From contig JAVLRN010000010.1 of the NCBI GenBank assembly GCA_032821775.1, positions 1,922,001 to 1,986,000 on the forward strand: a stretch of 64,000 bases of DNA, given 5' to 3'. The position numbers and the translations under genes are program-made. The notes under the pieces were generated by a model. The model worked only from the letters and a program-made list of their open reading frames with translations. It had not been told where the DNA came from and did not search any database. This document shows, in pieces, positions 53,909 to 63,400 of the stretch (within the stretch, counting starts at the first letter, position 1; the number at the start of each line of letters is the position of its first letter). Origin of the DNA: Sanguinoderma infundibulare (taxonomy: Eukaryota; Basidiomycota; Agaricomycetes; Polyporales; Polyporaceae).

Positions 53909-54199
53909 ATGTCTCACACCTACTACAACCCTGATCATCACCTACTCGAACTCCGCAGCACCTGCACCCACTGCACTGGCTGTATCGTCGTTATCTTCAC
54001 CGACAAGTGGTACCTGAATACCTCCGAATTCGACGACCTTCAGGAGCGTGGTTGCCTACACTTCAAAATCGCCGTACACTCGTACCTTGCCGAACACTAC
54101 CCCATCGCCTATTACAGGTACAAGAAGACCGGACGATTTGTCCCTCATCACATTGAGTTCCACGGACGACCATCATGTCACTCGTCATGCAACAACTAG
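53909..54199 (+). CDS. Small Cys/His-rich ORF after pol, element 1
   Basis: 96 aa from ATG at 53909, in the position where some elements carry env. Cys/His cluster near the N-terminus (CTHCTGC at residues 18-24), then VIFTDKWYLN and many Tyr/His residues. There is no membrane segment or signal peptide, so it is not an envelope-like protein. It overlaps the next ORF by 25 bases in a different frame. Function unknown. That it is expressed is inference from its integrity inside a young element. Confidence 0.4.
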   Translation: MSHTYYNPDHHLLELRSTCTHCTGCIVVIFTDKWYLNTSEFDDLQERGCLHFKIAVHSYLAEHYPIAYYRYKKTGRFVPHHIEFHGRPSCHSSCNN

Positions 54200-54519
54200 T
54201 CGATCCTCCCTACATCATGTACCCCTCTTGCCAATGTCACGCTACCATCCCTTTCCACTTCGATTCCATCGATAACCGCTCCACCTTCAAATACCTATTC
54301 AACCATCCCACACACGTCATCAGGGACATCCTGTACCGCATCCAAATCGAGTACCCACCCGCATTCTACCCCTACATGGACCTCGACAGCTACGACACCC
54401 TCGAAGACGTCTATGACGAATGGCTCACCGATGTGGACTCAATCTGCGATTGCGATTACTGTCAAGCTTACGTGTGGTTCTCCCAGGAATGGTTGTATCG
54501 ACTTCTAACTAACCCGTGA
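54175..54519 (+). CDS. Second small ORF after pol, element 1
   Basis: 114 aa. Its ATG at 54175 lies inside the previous ORF. Cys/His pairs at the start (CQCH) and end (CDCDYCQAY), and an acidic Tyr-rich middle (MDLDSYDTLEDVYDEW). No domain recognised. The short overlap with the ORF before it could couple their translation, or the two could be one protein split by a frameshift. It ends 89 bases before the 3' LTR. Confidence 0.4.
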   Translation: MSLVMQQLVDPPYIMYPSCQCHATIPFHFDSIDNRSTFKYLFNHPTHVIRDILYRIQIEYPPAFYPYMDLDSYDTLEDVYDEWLTDVDSICDCDYCQAYVWFSQEWLYRLLTNP

Positions 54520-54593
54520 ACTGTCACAACCAGGGCACGTGTTGGTGACCCCAATGGGTGTTCATTTCCACGGAATCGCGAGGACTCGATTCT

Positions 54594-54604
54594 AGAGGAG
54601 GGGG
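54594..54604 (+). other. Polypurine tract of element 1
   Basis: AGAGGAGGGGG, three bases before the 3' LTR: the expected plus-strand primer site for LTR retrotransposons. Confidence 0.8.
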
Positions 54605-54607
54605 TCA

Positions 54608-54961
54608 TGTCACGCGCAGCGCGCTTATTCATCGCTTATTCATTTCTTTCCTGTATTTATCAGCGCTCCGTCATCTTTCCCACATTTATGTACCTTTGAT
54701 TACTAACTACATACATTCACTTACTGTTCGCTTAGCGATCCTGGACCCATACTTACAAAGCATGCAGTAACGACTTAGTCACGATTACTCATGACCGCCA
54801 TGACCTAGTAATCACAATGTAGTAACGACTTCATGACTATCAATATATAAACCACTCAAGCTGTGGCAGAAGGGCCTCAGTTTCGAGTTGGTACTCAACC
54901 CCCCTAGTACCTAACCCTCTGATCGGTATCCCGGTCTACTCTTAGCGCCCTAGGCGTATCA
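54608..54961 (+). repeat. 3' LTR of element 1
   Basis: 354 bp, same length as the 5' LTR, followed by ACCTA (54962-54966), the right copy of the target duplication. Confidence 0.93.
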
Positions 54962-55345
54962 ACCTATCTTGCCGTTATGAGGATTGTCATGCAATTCCAA
55001 TCCTCATATGTCGTGGCAATCCCTCACATTGATGATGGTGGATTGCAACGCACCACCTTGCCACTGTGGAGGTTGCATTGCGAAGGGGTTATTTAGTTCT
55101 CATTTGTAACGCTTATTATTGACACACTCGGGGCTGTAATGCAAACTAATAACTATGTTCCATTAGACTGCCATTACATTACGGAAGGCAACACTTTGGC
55201 GCTTTTGCTGATGTCAACGCCCTCAACCATAACAGACAGAACGCTACGGTATTAAAAACAATTAATGCTGTGACCGACCGCCCAAGCGCGTCGGACAGGG
55301 GGGATCGGGAGGATAAGTAGTATACACTGTATAAATAAGCAGAGC
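54962..55345. other. Intergenic beside the LTR
   Basis: No gene. A short block at 54985-55085 rich in TTGCA/TGCCA words includes the 21-nt motif TTGCAACGCACCACCTTGCCA (55043-55063) shared with 40914-40934. Confidence 0.4.
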
Positions 55346-57318
55346 TCAAAAACGCGGCGAGCGCTGTCGTACACTCGCGTGTCCTGAGTCGCTGGTACTA
55401 CTAGTATGAGAGCGCACGCGGGATGGCTGAGGAGTCACGGCGACAGAAATCTCTGTCGACCACTCGGACGCATCGCCGTACTCGAACTCGACCACGACCG
55501 CGTCGTCCCCCTTCGCCAGCGTGTACCGGTACGAACGTGACCGCATCCGCCCGCCCTCGACCGCGTACCCGAGCTCGCGCAGAATCGCTACGCTCCACCC
55601 AGCCAGCCGGATGTCTGTCTGCCTCCAAATCGGCCTCGCGACCCTTAGATGCTGAGGGTCCTCGAGCAGGATGTAGAGCATCTCCATGAAAGATGTGCTC
55701 GGCACAGCCTCAGCAGCTCAGGCGAGAGCGCAGTGACGCGGAAAGGTCGCTCCACCTTCCCAGAGTTGAGCACAGACCACGTCCCGCCCGTCGCAACGGT
55801 GAGGCCTGTCCCTGTATGCGCGCGCTCGACGGTGCACACGACTGCTATGACGTGTCCTGCATGCGTCGTCGGCTCGCACGCGAGCAGCGCGAAGTACATG
55901 TCTGAGTACGACTTGTCTAAGGTCGAGTTGGGGGCCGGTGCGAGCGCGTGGTGAGGGATGACCTTCGTAACCGGGACCAGCAGGATCTGTGTGCACACGC
56001 CGTACAGCGTGATGGAATGCCTCCAAGGGGAGATTCGCGAGGGCGAGTCCATACCAGAAGAGAGACCAAGGCGTCGGACGAACTGTTCATGAGACAGCGA
56101 GCGGATGCTCCATGCGTCCCCGAACTGCTGCGGAGAGTCCGCAAAGAGCGTACCGGTCACGTCCAGTCCAGGGGAGCTCTCAAAGCATAGGCGATACGAT
56201 TCCGATGTCTTCGCACTATCCGGACGCGCATCGAGCGTGGTCGACGGCAGATATCGCGCGCTGCCCCACGTAAAGAGGCTCTTGTCCGGAATCCGCTTCA
56301 CGATCTCCTCCTAGAGACAGATAAACGCACGGTGACCCTCGCCATACAGCACCAGCATGTTGACATCGAAGATCCCCAACAGCGAGTACGCCTCATCCTC
56401 CACTCTTGTCGTGCGCCGCTCCGCCGCCCACGCTCACTTCGTCCAGCCGCATCTGGTGTAGCAGAACGGGGTGGTCGATGACTGTGACGTCCTCAATGAC
56501 CCGCAAAAGGCTTGCCTTCGTGCCGAGAAAACGCCAGTCGAGCGAGAGGAAGACAACGACGCGGGGTGCAATGAGCTCCTGGAGTGTCCATCCGCGGCGG
56601 AACCACCTGCTCTGGCGGAACGCCGAACGGGGGTTGTGCGGGTCCTCCATGCCCTGGACATTCTCGCCCGGGCTCGGTCGTGGCAGGTAGATAAAACGCC
56701 CCTTCATCCTTGCGAGCGATGTACCATATCAAAAAGTGTTCCGTAGAATGAGATATATTGGCGTACCTGGTGGCCAGCGGGACCCGTATTCCCTGCAGCA
56801 CACAAGGGTCCTCAAGTCCTGAGCCAACGAGTGCTTCGAGGGTGAACAGGTATTTCGTTTCGGATTGTTTGAGCTCGCCGGCCGTCCTGAGGTCCCATAT
56901 TGCTCTCCCCAACGCAAGAATTTGCGCGAGTAGCAGACCAGGATCTTCAGGCCGAAGCGATGGGTAGTCTCGCAAGGTTGATACGACACTTGATAAGAAC
57001 GGGTTCCTAGCAATCAGGGCTTGCTCTGGCTGTCGCAGAATCATGTCATGTTATCAGCCCTCACCCTCTGAATGGACTGGCCAGTATGACATACTTGATA
57101 ATTCTTGGTTCCTACCGGGATGTGAAATGAAATGAGCGTACCGACTAACTTATCGGGTGCCCGTATGGGTCGAGTGGTTTCGACGGCCTTGAAGGGGGGT
57201 TGGAGACTGCTTTGCCAGGAGGCAAAGATCTCAGGGTACGTTGCGGCACTGGATATTTTTAAGTCGTCAACTTGTACAATAATCGAAACCTGGGGTAGAC
57301 TTACGCTGAAGACCGCAT
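55346..57318 (-). pseudogene. Fusion of HLP exons 1-3 with a HET gene fragment, now broken
   Basis: Minus strand. HLP exons: 57305-57318 (14 nt, ATG), 57095-57248, 56767-57029, all with GT-AG introns and the same phases as the intact HLP gene. After a 58-nt intron (56709-56766) exon 4 starts with the HLP-like FIYLP block and passes within about ten codons, in frame, into sequence of the HET gene at 14605-17772 from its VQG-EDPHNPRSAF block on. The HET part follows that gene down to RSPRF at 55346. Later damage: a 17-bp deletion in the DEVSVARRMSW region (about 56430), CAG to TAG in RLQEEI (about 56313) and a frameshift near 55690. The join itself kept the frame, so a fused protein could once have been made. 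Confidence 0.8.
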
Positions 57319-57354
57319 TGTGTTACATAAATGGTCAAGAAGAAAGGTGATCGG

Positions 57355-57601
57355 TGTTACGAAATCACGCTTACTTACGATTACTCATCCTTAGTCAGTC
57401 CTTACTCAGCATATGCCGATCGGACATTCCATGACATTCTAGCGCCTTCCATAGGATTACTCATGTATCACATGTAGGTTAGTCAGCTAGGTGCTGTATG
57501 TCTATATAAACAGCCACTTTGGAGCTGGGGATCCTCAGCTTCGAGTTGGTATTCACCCTCCCAGTCTAAGGCTTATTGCTAGTCTGCCACTGGCCGTATC
57601 A
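57355..57601 (+). repeat. 5' LTR of element 2
   Basis: Starts TGTTACGAAATC and ends GGCCGTATCA. The end is placed by analogy with element 1, whose LTR ends CGTATCA followed by the same TAACTC. The 3' partner is not in the window, so the left limit rests on the TG dinucleotide and similar start. Confidence 0.7.
57503..57547 (+). promoter_or_regulatory. LTR promoter and predicted transcript start, element 2
   Basis: TATATAAA at 57503. Thirty-four bases on begins AGCTTCGAGTT (57537-57547), the counterpart of the self-primer of element 1. Confidence 0.5.
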
Positions 57602-57602
57602 T

Positions 57603-57613
57603 AACTCAAAGCT
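57603..57613 (+). other. Predicted self-primer binding site, element 2
   Basis: AACTCAAAGCT, one base after the LTR. It pairs with AGCTTCGAGTT at 10 of 11 positions. Relative to element 1, position 3 of the primer changed T to C and the facing base of the site changed A to G, which keeps the pair. Confidence 0.55.
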
Positions 57614-57648
57614 ACCTCTACCCCTCGACCTACGGCGCACCATATCCG

Positions 57649-58281
57649 TTGCCAACCGTGGCGTCCTCACCACCCTCATCGTCCTCATCACCCTCATCAC
57701 CGTCACCATCATCATCCCCTCCACGTTCCTCGTCATACGGCCTAGAAGATCGATACCCCGACTACGTCGTGCGACTTGCGGACGGCACCCTCCACTTCTT
57801 AGACCCCTCGTCGACTACCGCATCCGGTACCTCGACACCACCCCTTCCGATCCCGCCTCCTCATTATCCGTCTCCCGACTTCAGCGCAGCGGCCGAGGAA
57901 AATGCTGACTCAACTCGATCCCATTCCCCTAACAACTCGAACATTGACGCCGACATAGAGGCGCGTTCAAGCACGACCCCTGACGAAGACCAGGTACCGC
58001 CGTACCCAGGCAACGACTCCGACTACGACTCAAACTCCGACTACACCCCATCGGAGTATCCCCGAATCCCCGCGTCCCACGCAACATTCACACACGTCCT
58101 TAACGACAGGCACGAACGTGTCACCATTGCGTACGTGTCACGACTTCTGTATCACACCCTCCCCGACAACGTCACCTTCATCTTCCCCACGTACCGAGCT
58201 AGTGGACTAGTTATAGAAACTACCCCATTCTTCTTTAGACTCTTTGTACTTTTTACCGCATACTGTCCCTATTCCACATGA
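57649..58281 (+). CDS. Extra ORF upstream of gag, element 2
   Basis: About 210 codons (frame open from 57583) with no ATG. Ser/Pro-rich start, DYVVRLADGTLHF, acidic middle (GNDSDYDSNSDY), then a more hydrophobic end (VTFIFPTYRASGLV, FFFRLFVLF). The LADGTL motif is shared with the extra ORF of element 1. Lack of an ATG means a spliced leader, a lost start or decay. Function unknown. Confidence 0.35.
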   Translation: MPTVASSPPSSSSSPSSPSPSSSPPRSSSYGLEDRYPDYVVRLADGTLHFLDPSSTTASGTSTPPLPIPPPHYPSPDFSAAAEENADSTRSHSPNNSNIDADIEARSSTTPDEDQVPPYPGNDSDYDSNSDYTPSEYPRIPASHATFTHVLNDRHERVTIAYVSRLLYHTLPDNVTFIFPTYRASGLVIETTPFFFRLFVLFTAYCPYST

Positions 58282-59202
58282 TAGTCAGTCACCCAGTGTG
58301 ACAATCACGTGCAGGAGACCCCGGTTAGCCATACCGCGGTAAAACTGCTATATAGTTTTGGATACTCTCACGTAGCGTTATTGTGCGCTTACGTACATCT
58401 TTCTTTTTCTTAGTCATATGGACCTCTGGGATCAACTCCTCGCAACCTACGCCGCACCTCAAAAATATCCATCTCCAACTCCGTCCCCACCGCCTAGTAT
58501 TCGTGCGACCATCGCGCGAGAACAGCGGACATCACGGCTTGCCAAGGGGCCAAGCACTTTGAGTGTCTCACCACCACCAAACAGTGGAAAGATGCCCACC
58601 TTCACGTCAGTGAAGGAGAAGACAAGGTCGACTACTGCGCAGAGCAACCCTGCCCCCATCAACACAGTCCCACCAACTATCTCAGCTCCACCAACCCTCG
58701 CCACCGCATCATCCTGCGAGAAGCACCGGCAGCAGAAGCATCTGGATCAGAAGCTTCGGTACCTGGACCGTCTCGTGAGCGACCACGCCAGCAGCGCCCA
58801 CCCCAACCCAAGCCGTATGAACGGACCGAACGTGCCCGCACCCCTTCCCCTGTCACAGCCCATATCCCTGTCGTCATCCAAGGAGCTGGAGCGTCGCCTA
58901 CAACTTCAGCACGAGTACGACCACTCTCTCGGACCACTTCCCATGAGAGTCCCCAAGCGTCTCCGGTCGCCGGAAGCAGCCGAGGAAAACAGCAGGAACT
59001 TGCCGAAGAAGCCGCGACCTTCCCCCTCCACGAGCCAGAAGCCTCCAGTCGTCATCGATCTGACTCGCTCGCCCTCACCGCCGAACTCGCAAACCTCCAG
59101 GTCACCAATCCCACTCCCGCAGAAACCGCACGACCTGTTCCCACTCCCCAGACCACCACCCAGACCCCCGCGATCAGCCAACCACCCAGCCATCATAGAG
59201 CA

Positions 59203-60468
59203 ATGGTGCAAGCAATGGCATTTGACCAGGCAACGCGCCAATTCTTCGAAGCTCAGTTCACGATGCTCGCAAACAGCATCGCGAACCGACCAGCGCACCA
59301 GGTCCGTGCCTCCGCACCAAAAATCGCCAAGCCAGACTCCTTCGACAGAGTCGCCCCAGACTTCGAAGAATGGAAGTCTACAATGCAGGTCTACGTGGCT
59401 GGCCTGGGAAAGGATCCAGCGATATCTATGATCTTATCGCGGATCAAGGGAGCGAACGTAGACAGGTGGAAAAGGAACCTAGTTAGGGAGAAGTTTGTTG
59501 CGAACAATAACTCTTGGGACTATACCGATATAGCAACGTTCTGGACTGCTCTTACGAACAAGTTCAAGCCTGTGAACTACCAGAATGACGCGATCATCGA
59601 ACTCAGCCAGACCACGATGGGTAGACAACGGGCCGAAGACTTCTTCGATCACTGGGAAGATCTGATGAACCGGGCGGGAGAAACTGTAGCAGATCGCAGC
59701 TCCGCGATCAACATGTATCGGCTGCAGAACACTCTTTCCCGGCACATACACGAACGGATCAGTTCATCGCCCAATCCCCCTGCTGATTATAATGGGTGGA
59801 AAACCCTTGTAATCAAGCTCGATAACGATCAACGGATCTTCCATCGGACCTTCGAAGCCCAATGTCATCCTCCACAGCAGCAGTTCATCCCACGAGTCCC
59901 TTCCCGTCCCTTACCGCAGCAACACGCAGCGCCACGATACCCACCGCCCCAATACCCTCCGCAGTACCCACCATTTCAGCCAAGGTATGCGCAATACCCC
60001 GCTCCTCGACAACCTCCACCTCAGTACTACGCACCTCATCCACCACCTCCTATGATGCCAGGAGACAGACGCACAGGTACTAGAGTTACCTATGAAGGAG
60101 CAGGACAGCCGATGGACATTGATCGGCTCAGAGCGCGTCCATGCCGGAAGTGCGGAGCGAAGCAGAGCGAGAAGGGCACGTGTGGAGACATGTGGCACAT
60201 CCCTAATCGCTCGGGAGCAGCGGCCACGCAGAAGCGGTGATGGGAAGAACGTGACAATCGAGAAGCGTTCCTAGCGGAGATTAGGCATTTCGCAGCCGAA
60301 GATCTCGAGGACTTCCTCGCGCAGATGACAGGGCAGGAGTTGCCAGGATACCGTCAAGGGCAAGAGCAGGAACAGGAGCAGGCACTATACGAAGATGGAT
60401 ATGCGGACGTTAGAGCACAGTTTGCGGACGAAATTGATCAATCCCTTTTTCCCTACGAGCAGACATGA
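59203..60468 (+). pseudogene. gag: Gag of element 2, one internal stop
   Basis: First ATG at 59203; the frame is open back to 58498 and reads like protein there (KHFECLTTKQWKDAHLHVSE, CPHQH). Capsid: PKIAKPDSFDRVAPDFEEWKS, RAEDFFDHWEDLMNRAG and HIHERISSSPNPP, parallel to element 1. A Pro/Gln/Tyr-rich linker leads to the knuckle CRKC, nine residues, CGDMWH, with the same unusual spacing. TGA at 60238-60240 interrupts just after it, and the frame continues to 60468 with FAAEDLEDFLAQM, as in element 1. The final stop is part of ATGA at 60465-60468, where pol starts. Confidence 0.75.
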
Positions 60469-63400
60469 GCGCACACATGCCTCGCTCGACACTGTACAAT
60501 AATCGTTTTTCTGTTTTGAACTCGGATACCTTCGATATGCCTACTTATTCACCGGACTCAACCATCACTCCCCACCTTACCCAGTTACGTAACATTATAC
60601 TTACCGAAGAGATGACTGATTGTCGGAGCCAACATACAGGCAACGATCAGTGCGGCGGACGGGAATCCATGCTTAATTTCTCTTCCAAAAATACAAAAAC
60701 ATGTGAAAAATCTGTGTGTGCGACAGAGTCAAAAACCAAACCTAATAACGCCATTCAGGTAATGAGTTACGGTCCCACGTACTTCAAGGTAGTACGAGGT
60801 ACTGGCACCAAACAACTAGACATGCCTGTCATGATCAAAAACCTGGAAACCCTTCAGGTTTATGATACCAAGGCTCTCACAGACACTGGATGCACCGGTT
60901 CTTGTATTAATAGAAACTTCGTTCAGCGTGCAGGCTTGACGCCTAAGCCATTCCCTCATCCTATTGATGTATTCAACGCCGATGGATCTCCCAACACGGG
61001 TGGCCGAATCACGCATTACGTTGACGTAGACCTCATGATTGGAAACCATGCTGAGCGTATTCCGCTCTTGGTTACTGATTTAGGCAAGATGGACATTTAT
61101 CTCGGACATGACTGGATTGAGCACCACAATCCGTCAATACATTGGAAGAACAAGACAGTCGAGTTCAACCGATGTCCGAGTACTTGCCAACACATCGTCA
61201 GCACTGGTGAACGAGTATTCTCCCTTAATGTACGATCGTGGCTCGAAGCCCGATCAGTTCAGGTTCGCGCCAAGACCTCCGTAGCTATGGAAATCGCGAT
61301 CAAACAGAATGAGGCTAAGAAAGAATCCACGTTCGAGAAGATGGTTCCAGAACAGTATCGAGATTTCCGTGACGTCTTTGACGAAGCGACGTTCTCTACT
61401 CTCCCCGAACGACGGCCTTATGATCATGCGATTGAGCTAGTCGAAGGCGCTAAACCCTATTGTGGTAAACTATACCCCATGACCCAGAGCGAACAAGATG
61501 CTTTAGATGTCTTCTTAGAGGAAAACCTTACCACGGGTCGAATACATCCATCGAAATCCCCGTGGGAAGCACCGTTCTTCTTTGTCAAGAAAAAGGATGG
61601 GAAACTGCGTCCTGTTCAGGACTACCGGCAGTTGAACACCATGACTAAGAAAAACGTGTACCCTCTTCCTCTGATGCAAGAAATCTTAGATCGGCTGAAA
61701 GGTGCCAAATACTATACCAAGCTTGACATCCGTTGGGGATACAACAACATTCGATTAGTCGATGGTGATGAGGAAAAAGCAGCGTTTATCACAAATCGCG
61801 GCTTATACGAACCACTCGTCATGTTCTTCGGCCTAACGAATTCCCCCGCTACCTTCCAAACGATGATGAACACGATCTTCCGAGATCTGATTCTTCGTGG
61901 AAAAGTCATTGTGTATTTGGACGATATCATCATCTGCACTGCCGATTTAGTAGAGCATAGACGCATCGTTCGACAAGTCCTTCAGATCCTTCGAAACAAT
62001 CACCTTACGTGTAAACCGCAGAAATGTGAATTTGAAACCCAAGAAACCGAGTACTTAGGTCATATCATCGCCCCCAGATTTATCCGTATGGATCCGGGAA
62101 AGATCAAAGGCGTTACCGATTGGCCAGTTCCCACGTGCAAATGTGATGTACAAGGTTTTCTCGGATTTGCAAACTTCTATAGACGGTTTATCAATGACTT
62201 CTCGAAGATTGCTGGACCGTTGAATCGTCTCACGGGTCTTAATGAATGGTCCTGGACTATCGAGCATCAGCTCACCCTTGAGGGAATCAAGTGTGCAATC
62301 ACTCACGCCCCCGTGCTCGCCATACCAAATGACACGGATCCCTTTAAGGTAGAATGCGATGCTTCGAACTTCGCGATTGGAGCTGAGCTCTCGCAGAAGC
62401 AGGACGGACTTTGGAAACCTATTGCCTTTTTATCACATTCCTTACAACCTGCACAACGTAACTACGAGATTTGGGATAGAGAGATGTTGTCGGTTATCAC
62501 CGCAATTCAGGAGTGGCGTCACTTCCTCCAGAATGCGCGTGAATTCGAGATTCATAATGATCACAAGAATCTTGAATATTTCCGTAAACCACAACGACTA
62601 AACGCTCGCCAAGCGCGTTGGTCAACTATTCTCTCGAATTACCATTTCAAGTTAGTTCATAAACCAGGTCGTACTATGGGCAAAGTAGATGCATTGTCTA
62701 GACGTGTGGACCACGAAACAGGTCCCATAGTTAACGACTACACTATGCTCAAAGAACACTGGTTTGCAGCCTCTCATACGATAGACGGTGCACACAATAT
62801 AAAGGAAATGTGTTTGACACACGTTAAACTTTATGACCGCTCTGTCATTGAGAAAGTAGGAAAAGATAACGATTGGGAATTAGCCGAGGACGGCTTAATC
62901 TACAGGAGAGGGAAGATGGTCATTCTGAATCATTTGGAACTCCACGGACGTGTCATCGCATCACATCACGATTTGATCGCAGCTGGACACCCAGGTGCAA
63001 TCAAGACACAAGATCTAATCTCAAGATCTTATTGGTGGCCTTCCATTCGGAAAGACGTAATCAAGTATGTCGCCGGATGCCACACATGTCAGCGTGTCAA
63101 GATCGATCGTCAACCATGTGCCGCACCACTCAATCCTAACCCCATTCCTGATCAGAACTGGCAATTCGTTACTATGGACTACATGACTGGACTTCCCAAT
63201 TGCAATGGACATGATGCTATTCTAGTCTTCGTCGATATGAAGTCAAAGGACTACATCGCCATTCCCTGCTCAAAGACGTTAGACTTGGAAGGACAAGCTA
63301 GACTCTTCATCAAACACGTGGTCGTTCCCCACAGTCTACCTAAGCGCATATGGTCGGACCGAGGCCCCACACTCGTGTCATCCTTCACCAAGGAAGTTTA

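Larger units (their letters stand above)
45854..54961 (+). mobile_element. Ty3/Gypsy LTR retrotransposon, complete (element 1)
   Basis: Two 354-bp LTRs (TG...CA ends) bound a 9.1-kb element with the 5-bp target duplication ACCTA on both sides (45849-45853 and 54962-54966). Order: 5' LTR, self-primer site, extra ORF, gag, pol (protease, reverse transcriptase, RNase H, integrase, chromo-like end), two small ORFs, polypurine tract, 3' LTR. The integrase after the RT and the chromo-like C-terminus place it among the Ty3/Gypsy chromoviruses. The LTRs differ at three positions, each A in the left and G in the right copy, so insertion is recent. Three stop codons in pol mean this copy is probably not autonomous. 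Confidence 0.93.

Noticed and set aside
58418..59431. A 337-codon ORF over the start of Gag in element 2 containing a SUMO-interaction-like VVIDLT motif
   Set aside because: The Gag frame is open over the same stretch from 58498, reads more like protein and shares a CPHxH motif with element 1. The overlapping frame is therefore probably a shadow and the motif chance.
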